Shown piece after piece: positions 35,273-46,216 of a stretch of 64,000 nt of DNA (the stretch's first letter is position 1; each line of letters starts with the position of its first letter). The DNA lies in the NCBI RefSeq assembly GCF_002631205.1, contig NZ_PDLO01000001.1, positions 744,001 through 808,000 of the forward strand, in the 5' to 3' direction. This stretch comes from Neolewinella marina. GTDB taxonomy: Bacteria; Bacteroidota; Bacteroidia; Chitinophagales; Saprospiraceae. The position numbers and the translations under genes are program-made. The notes under the pieces are model-generated. The model saw only the letters and a list, made by a program, of their open reading frames with translations. It did no database searches and had not been told where the DNA came from.

Positions 35273-38200
35273 CTAGTCGAACTTGACGTCCAGGGCCAGG
35301 CCGCGAAGCTCGTGGACCAGTACGTTGAACGACTCGGGGATATTCGGCTCGGGCAGGTTGTCTCCCTTGACGATGGCCTCGTAAGCCTTGGCCCGTCCCT
35401 GAATGTCGTCCGACTTGATGGTCAGCAGTTCCTGCAGGATGTTCGAGGCACCGAAGGCCTCCAGGGCCCACACCTCCATCTCACCGAAGCGCTGTCCACC
35501 GAACTGCGCCTTACCACCCAGCGGCTGCTGGGTAATGAGGGAGTAGGGTCCGATGGAGCGGGCGTGCATCTTGTCGTCCACCATGTGGCTGAGCTTGAGC
35601 ATGTAGATCACGCCTACCGTTGCCTGCTGGTGGAAGCGGTCGCCCGTTTCCCCGTCGTAGAGGTAAGCCTGACCCAGGCTGGGCAGCTTGGCCTTCTGGA
35701 TGTACTCCTCGATCTCGTCCTGGCTGGCACCGTCGAAGATGGGGGTAGCGAACTTCATACCCAGTTTCTCTCCGGCCCATCCGAGGACGGTTTCGAAGAT
35801 CTGCCCCAGGTTCATCCGCGAGGGTACACCGAGGGGGTTGAGGATGATGTCGACAGGAGTGCCGTCTTCGAGGAAGGGCATGTCCTCATCGCGGACGATG
35901 CGGCTTACGATACCCTTGTTACCGTGACGACCGGCGAGCTTGTCGCCTACCTTCAGCTTGCGCTTCTTGGCCAGGTACACCTTGGCGAGTTTCAGCACGC
36001 CGGCGGGCAGTTCGTCGCCCACGCTGATGTTGAAGGTTTCCCGCTTGTAGCGTCCGACTTCCTCATTCACCTTGATGCTAAAGTTGTGCAGCAGGCGGGC
36101 GATGAGGGCGTTCAGCTCGTCGCTGGTGGTCCAGCCGCTGTAGTCGATGGTGGTGTAGTCCACCTCGCGCAGGAGGCTCTGGGTGAACTTCTCCCCTTTC
36201 GGTACGACGACCTCACCGTAGATGGTGTTGACACCCTGGCTGGCGCGGCCGCGGACGAGCTTGTCGAGTTTGTCGACCAGCACCGTCTTGAGGTTGTTCA
36301 GGTTCACCTTGTGCTCGTCCTCCAGCTTCTGGAGTTCCAGCTTTTCGGCGTCCTTCTGCGACTGCTCCTTCTTGGTGCGGCTGAAGAGGTCCTTGCCAAT
36401 GACCACACCCTTCAGGGAGGGGCTGGCCTTCAGCGAGGCGTCCTTCACGTCGCCGGCCTTGTCGCCGAAGATGGCGCGCAGCAGCTTCTCCTCCGGGGTG
36501 GGGTCGCTCTCCCCTTTCGGGGTGATCTTGCCGATGAGGATGTCGCCTTCCTTGACCCAGGCGCCGACGCGGATGATACCGTTCTCGTCGAGGTCCTTGG
36601 TGGCTTCCTCGCTGACGTTGGGGATGTCGTTGGTGAGTTCCTCCTCGCCCAGCTTGGTGTCGCGCACGTCGAGCTCGAAGTGCTCGATGTGGAGGCTGGT
36701 GAAGATGTCCTCCCGGACCACGCGCTGGCTCAGCACGATGGCGTCCTCGAAGTTGTATCCTTTCCAGGGCATGAAGGCCACTTTCAGGTTCTGTCCGAGG
36801 GCGAGTTCACCCTTCTCCGTGGCGTAGCCGTCACAGAGGATGTCACCCTTCTTCACCTTCTGTCCGCGGCGGACGATGGGCTTCAGGTTGACGCAGGTTC
36901 CCTGGTTGGTCCGCAGGAACTTGGTCAGGCGGTAGGTTTTGGTGTCGTCGTCGAAGGAGACCTGGCGGTCTTCCTCGCTGCGCTCGTAGCGTACGATGAT
37001 CTCGTTGGCGTCGACGTACTCGACAGTACCTTCACCTTCTGCATTGATGAGCATGCGGCTGTCGCGGGCGACCTTGCCTTCGAGGCCCGTACCCACGATG
37101 GGGCTGGTGGGCTTCAGCAGGGGTACGGCCTGGCGCTGCATGTTCGATCCCATCAGGGCGCGGTTGGCGTCGTCGTTCTCCAGGAAGGGGATCATCGAAG
37201 CCGAAACACCCACGATCTGGTTCGGAGCTACGTCCATGAACTCGATCTCGGAAGGTTCGAGTACGGGGAAGTCGCCGTGGTCGCGCGCCTTGACGCGGTC
37301 GCTGGTGAAGGCTCCCTTCTCGTCGATGGTGGCGTTGGCCTGGGCAATCTTCTTGAAGTCTTCTCCTTCGGCGCTCAGGTAGATCGGATCACCTTCCATG
37401 ACCACCTGGCTGTCGGCGACGGCCCGGTAGGGGGTTTCCAGGAAGCCCATCTTGTTCACCTTGGCGTGCACGCAGAGGGTGGAGATCAGACCAATGTTGG
37501 GACCTTCCGGCGTCTCGATCGTACACAGGCGACCGTAGTGGCTGTAGTGAACGTCACGCACCTCGAATCCGGCGCGCTCCCGGCTCAGACCTCCAGGTCC
37601 GAGGGCCGAGATCCGCCGCTTGTGGGTGATCTCGGAGAGGGGGTTCGTCTGGTCGAGGAACTGGCTCAGCTGGCTGGTTCCGAAGAAGGAGTTGATGACG
37701 CTCGACAGCGTACGGGCGTTGATCAGGTCGATCGGGGTGAAGACCTCGTTGTCGCGCACGTTCATCCGCTCGCGGATGGTGCGGGCCATCCGGGCCAGGC
37801 CTACGCCGAACTGGGCGTAGAGCTGCTCACCCACCGTGCGTACGCGGCGGTTGCTCAGGTGGTCAATGTCGTCGATCTCGGCGCGCTGGTTCATCAGACC
37901 GACCAGGTACTTCACGATGGCGATGATGTCTTCCTTGGTCAGTACCAGGGTTTCGTCGTCGGTGCCGGCGTTCAGCTTGCGGTTGATCTTGTAGCGCCCT
38001 ACCTCCCCGAGGTTGTAGCGCTTGTCGCTGAAGAACAGCTTGTCGATGATGCCGCGGGCGGTCTCTTCGTCGGGCGGGTCACTGCCGCGCAGCTGGCGGT
38101 AGATGTACTGCACCGCCTCGATTTCGCTGCTGGAAGGATCCTTCTGCAGGGTGTTGTAGATGATGCTGTAGTCCATCGCAACGTCCTCCTTCTGCAGGAT

Positions 38201-39103
38201 GATGTTCTCGATGCCGTCGGCGGCCAGGATGTCCTCGATGTTGTCCTCTGTCAGCACGGTGTCGCGCTCGAGGATGATTTCGTTACGCTCCAGGATGACC
38301 AGCTCGCCGGTGTCCTCGTCGACGAAGTCTTCCGTCCAGGCGCGCAGTACGCGGGCGGCGAGTTTGCGGCCGATGGCGGCGGTGAGGGCTTCACGGGTAT
38401 TGGCTACCTCGTCGGCCAGGTCGAAAAGGTCCAGGATGGACTTGTCCGAATCGTAACCGATGGCTCGCAGCAGGGTGGTTACGGGGAACTTCTTCTTGCG
38501 GTCGATGTAGGTGTACATCACCGTGTTGATGTCGGTGGCGAATTCCATCCACGCGCCCTTGAAGGGGATGACCCGGGCGGAGTAGATCGCCGTGCCGTTG
38601 GGGTGGAAGTTCTGGCCGAAGAATACGCCGGGGCTGCGGTGCAGCTGGGAAACGATGACCCGCTCGGCGCCGTTGATGACGAAGGTGCCTTTGGGCGTCA
38701 TGTAGGGGATGTTCCCCAGGAAGACGTCCTGCACGATGGTCTTGAAGTCGACGTGCTCCTCGTCGTTACACGAGAGCCGCAACTTGGCCTTCAGCGGAAC
38801 GCTGTAGGTCAGGCCGCGCTGCATACACTCCTCGATGGTGTAGCGGGGGGGGTCAACGAAATAATCCAGGAACTCCAGATTGAAGATGTTCCTGGTATCA
38901 GAAATGGGAAAGTTCTCCTGGAATACCCGATAGAGACCCTCAAGCGCCCGGTTTTCCGGGGTGGTCTCCAACTGGAAGAATTCCTGGAAGGATTTTAATT
39001 GTATTTCTAGAAGATCGGGAGAATGATCGGTTAGCTTGATCTTGCCGAAGCTCACCCGTTGCTCTTCGGCATTAAGAATTTGGCCGTTTGACGTCATTAG
39101 CAT
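35273..39103 (-). CDS. rpoB: RNA polymerase subunit beta
   Basis: The 1276-residue beta subunit, the catalytic partner of beta'. The rifampicin pocket is normal: [19 protein letters not shown], then [14 protein letters not shown] with the usual His and Ser, and the fork region [11 protein letters not shown]. Near the C-terminus are the Lys/His-rich motifs [17 protein letters not shown] and [19 protein letters not shown]. It starts at 39103 or at the second ATG at 39097. It is preceded by a 273-base leader carrying the rplL-rpoB attenuator hairpin. Confidence 0.99.
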   Translation of the reverse strand: MLMTSNGQILNAEEQRVSFGKIKLTDHSPDLLEIQLKSFQEFFQLETTPENRALEGLYRVFQENFPISDTRNIFNLEFLDYFVDPPRYTIEECMQRGLTYSVPLKAKLRLSCNDEEHVDFKTIVQDVFLGNIPYMTPKGTFVINGAERVIVSQLHRSPGVFFGQNFHPNGTAIYSARVIPFKGAWMEFATDINTVMYTYIDRKKKFPVTTLLRAIGYDSDKSILDLFDLADEVANTREALTAAIGRKLAARVLRAWTEDFVDEDTGELVILERNEIILERDTVLTEDNIEDILAADGIENIILQKEDVAMDYSIIYNTLQKDPSSSEIEAVQYIYRQLRGSDPPDEETARGIIDKLFFSDKRYNLGEVGRYKINRKLNAGTDDETLVLTKEDIIAIVKYLVGLMNQRAEIDDIDHLSNRRVRTVGEQLYAQFGVGLARMARTIRERMNVRDNEVFTPIDLINARTLSSVINSFFGTSQLSQFLDQTNPLSEITHKRRISALGPGGLSRERAGFEVRDVHYSHYGRLCTIETPEGPNIGLISTLCVHAKVNKMGFLETPYRAVADSQVVMEGDPIYLSAEGEDFKKIAQANATIDEKGAFTSDRVKARDHGDFPVLEPSEIEFMDVAPNQIVGVSASMIPFLENDDANRALMGSNMQRQAVPLLKPTSPIVGTGLEGKVARDSRMLINAEGEGTVEYVDANEIIVRYERSEEDRQVSFDDDTKTYRLTKFLRTNQGTCVNLKPIVRRGQKVKKGDILCDGYATEKGELALGQNLKVAFMPWKGYNFEDAIVLSQRVVREDIFTSLHIEHFELDVRDTKLGEEELTNDIPNVSEEATKDLDENGIIRVGAWVKEGDILIGKITPKGESDPTPEEKLLRAIFGDKAGDVKDASLKASPSLKGVVIGKDLFSRTKKEQSQKDAEKLELQKLEDEHKVNLNNLKTVLVDKLDKLVRGRASQGVNTIYGEVVVPKGEKFTQSLLREVDYTTIDYSGWTTSDELNALIARLLHNFSIKVNEEVGRYKRETFNISVGDELPAGVLKLAKVYLAKKRKLKVGDKLAGRHGNKGIVSRIVRDEDMPFLEDGTPVDIILNPLGVPSRMNLGQIFETVLGWAGEKLGMKFATPIFDGASQDEIEEYIQKAKLPSLGQAYLYDGETGDRFHQQATVGVIYMLKLSHMVDDKMHARSIGPYSLITQQPLGGKAQFGGQRFGEMEVWALEAFGASNILQELLTIKSDDIQGRAKAYEAIVKGDNLPEPNIPESFNVLVHELRGLALDVKFD

Positions 39104-39304
39104 TCCTTGGTTTTATCCGGACGGTGGCCTTCCGCGGTGGCACTGGCCCGAATGGTATAGTATGGATTCCGGCGAAAAATTCTCCGGAGGTATGGGGTAC
39201 TGCGAAGTATGTTAACAGGACGGTCCCCATTAAAGTTGCAGCCCGCAGGCGATTTCTAATACGCGAATGGCCCAGCCGGACCGTTGTCCGCTAAGCCTAT
39301 AGTA

Positions 39305-39347
39305 AAAAGGAAAAGCGGGGGGTGCCGCCGTGCGGCAGCGCCCCCGC
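39305..39347 (-). terminator. Attenuator-type terminator between rplL and rpoB
   Basis: On the minus strand a GC-rich stem (GCGGGGGCG, then TGCCGC paired with GCGGCA, and CCCCCCGC) is followed by TTTTCCTTTTT. It lies 30 bases after the rplL stop. As in other bacteria, partial read-through would lower rpoBC expression relative to the ribosomal proteins. Confidence 0.8.
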
Positions 39348-39376
39348 GCTTATATCCTAGAAAGGAGTGTACCTAA

Positions 39377-39757
39377 TTACTTAAGTACCACCGTGGCACC
39401 GGCCTCCTCGAGAGCGGCCTTGATGCTTTCGGCTTCAGCCTTGTCGACGCCGGACTTCAGGGTGGCGGGAGCACCGTCAACCATTTCCTTTGCGTCTTTC
39501 AGGCCCAGACCCAGCAGGGTCTTAACCTCCTTCACGACCTTCAGCTTGCTGCCACCGGCAGATTCCAGAACGACCTCGAACTCGGTCTGCTCAGCAGCGG
39601 CGTCGCCACCGGCTTCGCCACCACCACCAGCGGCTACCGCTACGGCGGCGGCTGCGGGCTCGATGCCGTGTTCGTCTTTCAGGATCTGCAGGAGCTCGGT
39701 AACGTCCTTGATGGTAAGTTCTACGAGCTGGTCGGCAATTGCTTTTACGTCTGCCAT
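39377..39757 (-). CDS. rplL: 50S ribosomal protein bL12 (L7/L12)
   Basis: A 126-residue stalk protein. N-terminal dimerisation helices ([24 protein letters not shown]), an Ala/Gly hinge ([20 protein letters not shown]) and the C-terminal domain ([20 protein letters not shown], ending GATVVLK) that recruits translation factors. It follows rplJ by 101 bases. Confidence 0.98.
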   Translation of the reverse strand: MADVKAIADQLVELTIKDVTELLQILKDEHGIEPAAAAVAVAAGGGGEAGGDAAAEQTEFEVVLESAGGSKLKVVKEVKTLLGLGLKDAKEMVDGAPATLKSGVDKAEAESIKAALEEAGATVVLK

Positions 39758-39858
39758 AATATAAATGTATTTAATAGTGATGTACGATAGAGTATCGCGT
39801 ATCAGCTTGGAAGCCAGTTAATTGGTTTGGTGGTACCGGAGTACCGGGGTGCGGCGGG

Positions 39859-40389
39859 TTACGCCTCGCGCTCTTCGAGCGTCTTGAGGGCGCCGGCGAG
39901 CTTGCTGCCCTGTCCCTTCAGGCCGCCCAGCAGGTTCTGCATGGGGCTTTGCAGCAGGGTCAGGATGTCGGCCAGTACCTCGTCGCGCGACTTGAGTTTT
40001 ACCAGGGCGTCGAGCTGGTCGTCGCCGGAGTAAATCGAGCTGGCGATGTAGGCCGCCTTCAGTACGGGGCGCTCACCCTTGTCCTCGCGGAACTCCTTGA
40101 TCACCTTGGCGGGCGCGTTGCCTACTTCGGAGAACAGGATGGCCGACGGGCCCTTCAGGGCGTCGAACAGGGGGGCATAGTTGTTTTCCTCGGGCAGCTG
40201 CTCCAGGGCCTTGCGGGCCAGGGTGTTCTTCACTACCTGCATGCTTACGCCCCGCTTGTAGCAGAGGCCGCGCAGGCGGTTTACTTGCTCAACCGAGAGG
40301 GTCGAGGCGTCGGCGATGTAGAAGTACTCGTTGTTCTGAAAGCGTTCTTTCAGAGACTCGATGGCCGTCGCTTTGTCTTGCTTATTCAT
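39859..40389 (-). CDS. rplJ: 50S ribosomal protein uL10
   Basis: A 176-residue stalk-base protein: MNKQDKATAIESLKERFQ, RGLCYKRGVSMQVVKNTL and the C-terminal helix NLLGGLKGQGSKLAGALKTL that binds L12 dimers. It starts 18 bases after the rplA stop, so it has no long leader of its own; L10-type autoregulation through a separate leader is not evident here. Confidence 0.97.
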   Translation of the reverse strand: MNKQDKATAIESLKERFQNNEYFYIADASTLSVEQVNRLRGLCYKRGVSMQVVKNTLARKALEQLPEENNYAPLFDALKGPSAILFSEVGNAPAKVIKEFREDKGERPVLKAAYIASSIYSGDDQLDALVKLKSRDEVLADILTLLQSPMQNLLGGLKGQGSKLAGALKTLEEREA

Positions 40390-40407
40390 GATTCTTAGTT
40401 TGGACGG

Positions 40408-41100
40408 TTAGGCGATGGTCTTCGGATCGACCTTGATGCCGGGGCTCATGGTAGAGGCAACGGTCACCGATTTCATGTAGTTGCCCTTGGCGCTGCTGGG
40501 CTTCATGCGCACCAGCGTGGACAGCAGTTCGTTGGCGTTGTCTTTGAGCTGCTCGGGAGAGAACTCTACCCGACCGATGCTGCTGTGGACGATACCGAAC
40601 TTGTCTACCCGGAAGGCAATCTTGCCGCCCTTCACGTCGGAAACGGCCTTGCCTACCTCCATGGTGACCGTACCGGTCTTGGGGTTCGGCATGAGGCCAC
40701 GGGGGCCCAGTACGCGACCCAGGCGTCCTACCTTGGCCATGGTCTGGGGCATAGCCACGACCACGTCGAAGTCGGTCCAGCCGTCGTTCACCTTGGCCAC
40801 CAGCTCGTCGAGACCAGCGTAGTCGGCTCCGGCGTCCAGGGCTTCCTGCTCCTTGTCGGCGGTGACGAAAGCGAGTACACGCTTGGTCTTGCCGGTACCG
40901 TGGGGAAGGGTGACCGTACCGCGGAGGGCCTGGTCAGCTTTGCGGGGGTCGATCCCCAGACGTACGTGTACGTCAACCGATGCGTTGAACTTGGCAGTGT
41001 TCACCTCCTTGACGAGGGCGAGGGCCTCCTCGAGGCTGTACTGCTTCGTAGCATCGACTTTCTCAGTGGCGGCTTTGCGCGCCTTACTAAGTTTAGCCAT
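40408..41100 (-). CDS. rplA: 50S ribosomal protein uL1
   Basis: A 230-residue protein of the L1 stalk, near the E site. Typical segments: [54 protein letters not shown] and the end [13 protein letters not shown]. It follows rplK by 80 bases. In other bacteria L1 represses the rplKA mRNA by binding its leader; no binding site was identified by eye. Confidence 0.98.
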   Translation of the reverse strand: MAKLSKARKAATEKVDATKQYSLEEALALVKEVNTAKFNASVDVHVRLGIDPRKADQALRGTVTLPHGTGKTKRVLAFVTADKEQEALDAGADYAGLDELVAKVNDGWTDFDVVVAMPQTMAKVGRLGRVLGPRGLMPNPKTGTVTMEVGKAVSDVKGGKIAFRVDKFGIVHSSIGRVEFSPEQLKDNANELLSTLVRMKPSSAKGNYMKSVTVASTMSPGIKVDPKTIA

Positions 41101-41180
41101 GAGTAATGATTTTGAGGTTTATAGCGCATACCGGGGGTATGCTCCCTACTTGATAAATGGTGTGATTGAGACGGGGTCGC

Positions 41181-41624
41181 TTACGCTTCCCAGGGCGGGG
41201 TGCCCTCTACGGTGATCCCCATGGAGCGGGCGGTGCCGGCAACCATCTTCATGCCGCTTTCTACACTGAAAGCGTTGAGGTCGGGCATCTTGTTCTCCGC
41301 AATGGCGCGAACCTGTTCCCAGGTTACCTTGGCCACCTTGTTGCGGTTGGGCTCCTTGGAACCGCTCTTGAGCTTGGCGGCTTCGAGCAGCTGTACGGCG
41401 GCGGGGGGCGTCTTGATGACGAAGTCGAACGACTTGTCCTTGTAGACGGTGATGACTACGGGCAGGATCTTACCCTGGCTGTCCTGGGTAGCGGCGTTGA
41501 AGCGCTTGCAGAACTCCATGATGTTGACGCCCTTGGCACCCAGTGCCGGACCGACCGGCGGGGCCGGGTTGGCCGCGCCACCGCGGACCTGTAGTTTGAT
41601 AAAGGTTTCTACTTCCTTAGCCAT
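41181..41624 (-). CDS. rplK: 50S ribosomal protein uL11
   Basis: A 147-residue protein of the GTPase-associated centre. Typical segments: [40 protein letters not shown] and [12 protein letters not shown]. It follows nusG by 78 bases within the operon. Confidence 0.98.
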   Translation of the reverse strand: MAKEVETFIKLQVRGGAANPAPPVGPALGAKGVNIMEFCKRFNAATQDSQGKILPVVITVYKDKSFDFVIKTPPAAVQLLEAAKLKSGSKEPNRNKVAKVTWEQVRAIAENKMPDLNAFSVESGMKMVAGTARSMGITVEGTPPWEA

Positions 41625-41702
41625 GCTGACTTATTTGTGTCGTACCAACGGACCGGATCGTGTTGCAACCGGGCCCTCCGACGTGTGGAATGATTAGTAT
41701 TC

Positions 41703-42248
41703 TTAAGACTGCTTTTCGACCTGCATGAAGTTCAACTCTACTTCCGTGCCGCGGCCGAAGATCTTGACGATCACTTTCAGTTTTTTCTTTTCTTCGTTCA
41801 CCTCCTGGATGTCGCCCACGAACTCGTTGAAGGGCCCGTCGATGATCTTCACGGTCTCGCCTTCGATGAAGGGCTCGATCATGGTATCGCCGGCTTCGAG
41901 GCTTTCGTCCACCTTGCCGAGGAGGCGGTTGGCTTCCGATTCCCGCATGGGTACCGGCTCGCTTTTGCCCAGGAAATGGATGACGTTGGGCAGGCTGGTA
42001 ATGGCGTCGACTACCTCGGCGTTAAGGGCGTAGGGGTCGGCTTCGACGAGAATGTAGCCGGGCAGGATGTTACGGTCGGAGATGACCTTCTTGCCGCTGC
42101 GGATCTTGTAGACTTTCTCGGTGGGCACGACAATCTTGGTCACCAGGTCACCCCAGTTGTTGCGCTCGATTTCCTTCTCGATGCGCTCCTTGATCTTTTT
42201 TTCCTTGCCGCTGATTACCCGCAGCGAATACCATTTGTTGTCTGCCAT
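41703..42248 (-). CDS. nusG: Transcription elongation/antitermination factor NusG
   Basis: A 181-residue protein with the N-terminal polymerase-binding domain (KWYSLRVISGKEKKIKERIE, VVPTEKVYKIRSGKKV) and a C-terminal KOW domain (EGETVKIIDGPFNEFVGDI). It follows secE by 18 bases, the usual order. It couples polymerase to ribosomes or Rho. Confidence 0.97.
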   Translation of the reverse strand: MADNKWYSLRVISGKEKKIKERIEKEIERNNWGDLVTKIVVPTEKVYKIRSGKKVISDRNILPGYILVEADPYALNAEVVDAITSLPNVIHFLGKSEPVPMRESEANRLLGKVDESLEAGDTMIEPFIEGETVKIIDGPFNEFVGDIQEVNEEKKKLKVIVKIFGRGTEVELNFMQVEKQS

Positions 42249-42266
42249 GCTGTGCTTATACTGTAC

Positions 42267-42458
42267 TTACCCTGCGGAGTAGATGAAGTCAACGACGTTG
42301 TTCCAAACAAAGTCCATCATCAGGATGAGCAGCGCGAAAATTGCGGAGCCGGTGAGCACCAGGATCGTATTCGTCTGAAGCGTGGAATACGGTGGCCAGG
42401 TCACGTTGTGCACCAGCTCGTTGTAGCTTTCCCGCAGGTATAATCCAAACCTATCCAT
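42267..42458 (-). CDS. secE: Preprotein translocase subunit SecE
   Basis: A 63-residue single-helix inner-membrane protein. The amphipathic segment YLRESYNELVHNVTWPPYST carries the SecE signature (NELxxVTWP) and is followed by one membrane helix (TILVLTGSAIFALLILMMDF). It holds SecY in the translocon. It lies between tRNA-Trp and nusG. Confidence 0.95.
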   Translation of the reverse strand: MDRFGLYLRESYNELVHNVTWPPYSTLQTNTILVLTGSAIFALLILMMDFVWNNVVDFIYSAG

Positions 42459-42532
42459 TGTTGGGGATTGAGTTATGGAGCCGGGAAAGGACCGGGAGAT
42501 AGTCCCGAAAGTCCTTTACCTGCTCGCTTATG

Positions 42533-42605
42533 CACGGGTGGAGAGACTCGAACTCCCAGCCCCTGGTTTTGGAGACCAGTGCTCTGCCAATTGAGCTACA
42601 CCCGT
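42533..42605 (-). tRNA. tRNA-Trp(CCA)
   Basis: Cloverleaf on the minus strand: acceptor ACGGGTG (42605-42599) with CACCCGT, anticodon loop CTCCAAA with CCA, T arm GGGAGTTCGAGTCTCTC, discriminator G. The 3' CCA is not encoded. It lies between tuf and secE, as usual in this phylum. Confidence 0.96.
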
Positions 42606-42610
42606 GGATG

Positions 42611-42702
42611 AAGTACGAAATCAAAAGGAAAGAGGCCGAAGGTAGCTTACGGGTTAACCATAACCTTTGTCCTTCTTGTTTCCGCTTTCGTATTTCGTAC
42701 TT
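42611..42702 (-). repeat. 11-base inverted repeat directly upstream of tRNA-Trp
   Basis: AAGTACGAAAT (42611-42621) and ATTTCGTACTT (42692-42702) are perfect inverted copies 70 bases apart. In the transcript the right-hand arm comes first and the left-hand arm ends five bases before the 5' end of tRNA-Trp, so the fold may guide processing of the tuf-tRNA-Trp-secE transcript. Confidence 0.65.
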
Positions 42703-42711
42703 TCTAAATGA

Positions 42712-42747
42712 GAAAGTTAAGCACCCTCATTCGAGCGCTTAACTTTC
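42712..42747 (-). terminator. Hairpin between tuf and tRNA-Trp (attenuator-like)
   Basis: Perfect 11-base arms GAAAGTTAAGC (42712-42722) and GCTTAACTTTC (42737-42747), with a 14-base loop. On the minus strand only a short T-containing tail (TCATTTAG) follows, so it is at best a weak terminator. It could set the ratio of EF-Tu to the downstream genes or protect the tuf mRNA end. Confidence 0.6.
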
Positions 42748-42790
42748 ACTTTCGATGAGTAAACCGGAGGGGCCGGAGCCCCGCGGAGTC

Positions 42791-43987
<1,197 letters not shown>

Positions 43988-44096
43988 CTTAGGATAACCT
44001 ATTTTGAATTTAAAAAATGGTGCTTATTCAGGGTGCCGACCGCAACCCCGGCCGCCCCTATCTCCACCCACGAGTGAGGGAGAAGTATTACCCTTG

Positions 44097-44168
<72 letters not shown>

Positions 44169-44219
44169 AATTCGGTTGAAGTAAAACTGGCCGCCCCTCC
44201 CGAGGGAAAGGCGACGTGG

Positions 44220-44292
44220 AGCGGAAGACGAGATTCGAACCCGCGACCCTCAGCTTGGAAGGCTGATGCTCTACCAGCTGAGCTACTTCCGC
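44220..44292 (-). tRNA. tRNA-Gly(TCC)
   Basis: Cloverleaf on the minus strand: acceptor GCGGAAG (44292-44286) with CTTCCGC, anticodon loop CTTCCAA with TCC, T arm GCGGGTTCGAATCTCGT (one loose pair), discriminator T, and an encoded CCA at 44217-44219. Confidence 0.95.
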
Positions 44293-44343
44293 GACTGGTA
44301 AAAAACCGACGACGATCCGTCGTCAAGACCAAATAACATGGTG

Positions 44344-44425
44344 TGGGGGTGGTAGGATTCGAACCTACTCAGCCGAAACACTGGATTTACAGTCCAGCCC
44401 ACCTCTCCAACTGTGGCGCACCCCC
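44344..44425 (-). tRNA. tRNA-Tyr(GTA)
   Basis: Minus-strand tRNA with the long variable arm of class II: acceptor GGGGGTG (44425-44419) with CACCCCC, anticodon loop CTGTAAA with GTA, T arm GTAGGTTCGAATCCTAC, discriminator A. CCA not encoded. Confidence 0.95.
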
Positions 44426-44469
44426 ATGTTTTGCATCTTACTTCTAGATCCCGGAACTCCCGCGTCTGG

Positions 44470-44542
44470 AGCCGATGGACGGACTCGAACCGCCGACCAG
44501 CTGATTACAAATCAGCTGCTCTACCAACTGAGCTACACCGGC
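44470..44542 (-). tRNA. tRNA-Thr(TGT)
   Basis: Cloverleaf on the minus strand: acceptor GCCGGTG (44542-44536) with CATCGGC, anticodon loop TTTGTAA with TGT, T arm GGCGGTTCGAGTCCGTC, discriminator T and encoded CCA at 44467-44469. First gene of the tRNA-tuf operon. Confidence 0.95.
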
Positions 44543-44677
44543 TGGTTGGGCCCTCTGACCGGAAACCCATCGGCGGCCACTACCCGCAGCAAGCTGCAAA
44601 GAGGGGCACCGGACGAAAATCCTGGGATCTATAACCGTTTTTCAAGTCAGCTTGAGGACGTTTTCCCAAAGCGATTG

Positions 44678-44708
44678 CAAAGGTATGTTGTTTGATACAA
44701 TTGACAAA
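44678..44708 (-). promoter_or_regulatory. Main promoter of the tRNA-tuf-secE-nusG-rpl operon
   Basis: On the minus strand TTTG (44708-44705), 19 bases, then TACCTTTG (44685-44678): both boxes match the Bacteroidota consensus perfectly. It lies about 135 bases before tRNA-Thr(TGT). This is the best promoter in the window and anchors the reading of the weaker ones. Confidence 0.85.
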
Positions 44709-44737
44709 GCACTACCGGATGAAATTTTATCATCGTT

Positions 44738-45637
44738 TTATTCTCCGCCCTCCGGATGGGCGCGGCGGTACACCTCCCGCAGCCGTTCCAGGTTGTTGTG
44801 GGTGTACAGCTGGGTGGCCGCCAGACTGGCGTGGCCCAGCAACTCCTTTACCGCGTTGAGGTCCGCCCCCCCTTCGGTCAGGTGGGTGGCGAAACTGTGG
44901 CGGAGCACGTGGGGGCTCTTCTTGGTTTCCCGCGTCACCCCGGAGAGGTAGCGCTTCACTTTGTTGTATACGTATTTGGGATACAATCGTTTACCCCGCT
45001 CCGTAATCAGCAGGCTTTCCGGATCAACATCCGTGGGGGCGGCGGCGCGCAGGTGCCGTGCCCGCTCCAACAGCCCGGCCAGCTGGGGGCCGAAGGGCAG
45101 CAGGCGTTCCTTGTTCCCCTTGCCCCTCACCCGGAGTTGGCGGCGGTCCGGATCGACGTCCGACCAGTTCAGCCCGATGAGTTCCGCCCGCCGCAGGCCG
45201 GCCTGGTAGAGGAGGGCCAGCAGCAGGTGATCCTGCAGTAAAAAATAATCTTTTTCCTCCTCCGGGTCGGGAAAGGCGGTGAACAGCCGCTGCAGGTCCT
45301 GGGCCGGCACGGTGGCCGGCAGCCGCCGCCCTACCTTCGGGGTGGGAATGCGGACGGTGGGGTTCTCGGCCTGCTGCCCCCGCCGCTGGCGGTAGTGGTA
45401 AAAGGCTTTCAGGGCGCTGAGCTTGCGGCGGATCGAGGTAGGGGCCTTCCCCTCCTCCACCAGCCGGGCCAGCCAGCTCTTGACCATCTCGCGGCTCACC
45501 TCCCCGGCCCGTTCCACGGCGTAGCTCTCCAGACAGTAGTCGGCGAACTGCTGCAGGTCGCTGCGGTAGGCGTCCACGGTGTGGGCGCTCAGCCGGCGCT
45601 GGTGGGTGAGGTGGGCCAGAAATTCGTAGAACTGCAT
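44738..45637 (-). CDS. Tyrosine recombinase XerC/XerD family
   Basis: A 299-residue recombinase of the size of XerC/XerD, which resolve chromosome dimers at dif. N-terminal SAM-like domain (FLAHLTHQRRLSAHTVDAYR), then the catalytic set: Arg in YQAGLRRAELIGL, HxxR in HVLRHSFATHL, His in LLGHASLAATQLY, and the Tyr of QLYTH. The ATG at 45637 starts the conserved MQFYEFLAHLT and lies four bases after a TACCTTCG element; a longer frame from a GTG at 45673 crosses that element. A xerC gene beside the tuf cluster is common in Bacteroidota, so it is chromosomal rather than a mobile integrase. Confidence 0.92.
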   Translation of the reverse strand: MQFYEFLAHLTHQRRLSAHTVDAYRSDLQQFADYCLESYAVERAGEVSREMVKSWLARLVEEGKAPTSIRRKLSALKAFYHYRQRRGQQAENPTVRIPTPKVGRRLPATVPAQDLQRLFTAFPDPEEEKDYFLLQDHLLLALLYQAGLRRAELIGLNWSDVDPDRRQLRVRGKGNKERLLPFGPQLAGLLERARHLRAAAPTDVDPESLLITERGKRLYPKYVYNKVKRYLSGVTRETKKSPHVLRHSFATHLTEGGADLNAVKELLGHASLAATQLYTHNNLERLREVYRRAHPEGGE

Positions 45638-45641
45638 ACGG

Positions 45642-45649
45642 CGAAGGTA
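45642..45649 (-). promoter_or_regulatory. Candidate -7 element four bases before the xerC-like ATG
   Basis: TACCTTCG on the minus strand, then CCGT, then ATG at 45637. No -33 TTG is seen at the usual distance. Confidence 0.45.
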
Positions 45650-45690
45650 AGGCCGGAAGCTTCGGCCCGGCACCCGCGCACCGCCGCCCG

Positions 45691-46197
45691 CTACTGCCCC
45701 AAGCAGAGCACCCGGATCTGTTCGGTGCGGATGGTGTTGCTGCGGTTGCCGGCCTGGTCCAGGATGTAGATCTCGTAGGTGAGGGTGTCGACCGGGAAGG
45801 CCTCGTCGGCCACGCAGAAGCGGTCATTATATATACAGCAGACGCCCTGGCCGGAATTGATCACGGTGAAGAAGACGTCGCCGCTGATGCCGTTGCCCGT
45901 GCCCTCGGCGGGAATGGGGGGAAAGGCGCCCACGATGGTCGGGGGCAGTTCCGGGAAGCGGCTGTCCTTGATGAAGATGTCGGTGCTGTCCTGGGAAGAG
46001 ATGTTGCCGTCGCCGTCGGTGAAGGAAAAATGGATGACGAGGCTGTCCTGGGGGCCGTTGGTAAACTGGTAAATGGTATTCTTGCTGATGCCCTCGTACT
46101 GGATCACCGGCTCCTCGGGGTACTCCGGCGGGTTTACGCAGCCGGTGAGCAGGGTACCGACGGCAAGCAACCATAGGGCGAAGCGGGTGTATTGCAT
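45691..46197 (-). CDS. Small lipoprotein of unknown function
   Basis: A 168-residue lipoprotein with a lipobox (TLLTGC, Cys20) followed by NPPEYPEEPVIQYEG. The body looks like a single beta-sandwich (LVIHFSFTDGDGNISSQDST, then TLTYEIYILDQAGNRSNTIR), a layout common in Bacteroidota outer-membrane lipoproteins. No catalytic motif. It ends about 50 bases before the xerC-like gene on the same strand and diverges from the acyl ligase gene. Function unknown. Confidence 0.82.
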   Translation of the reverse strand: MQYTRFALWLLAVGTLLTGCVNPPEYPEEPVIQYEGISKNTIYQFTNGPQDSLVIHFSFTDGDGNISSQDSTDIFIKDSRFPELPPTIVGAFPPIPAEGTGNGISGDVFFTVINSGQGVCCIYNDRFCVADEAFPVDTLTYEIYILDQAGNRSNTIRTEQIRVLCLGQ

Positions 46198-46216
46198 GGC
46201 AGATAAACGGTTTACT

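Noticed and set aside
44738-45637. Phage or integron integrase next to tRNA genes, suggesting an integrated element
   Set aside because: Size and motifs are of the XerC/XerD housekeeping type, the gene lies beside the core operon, and no attachment repeats, phage genes or composition change accompany it.
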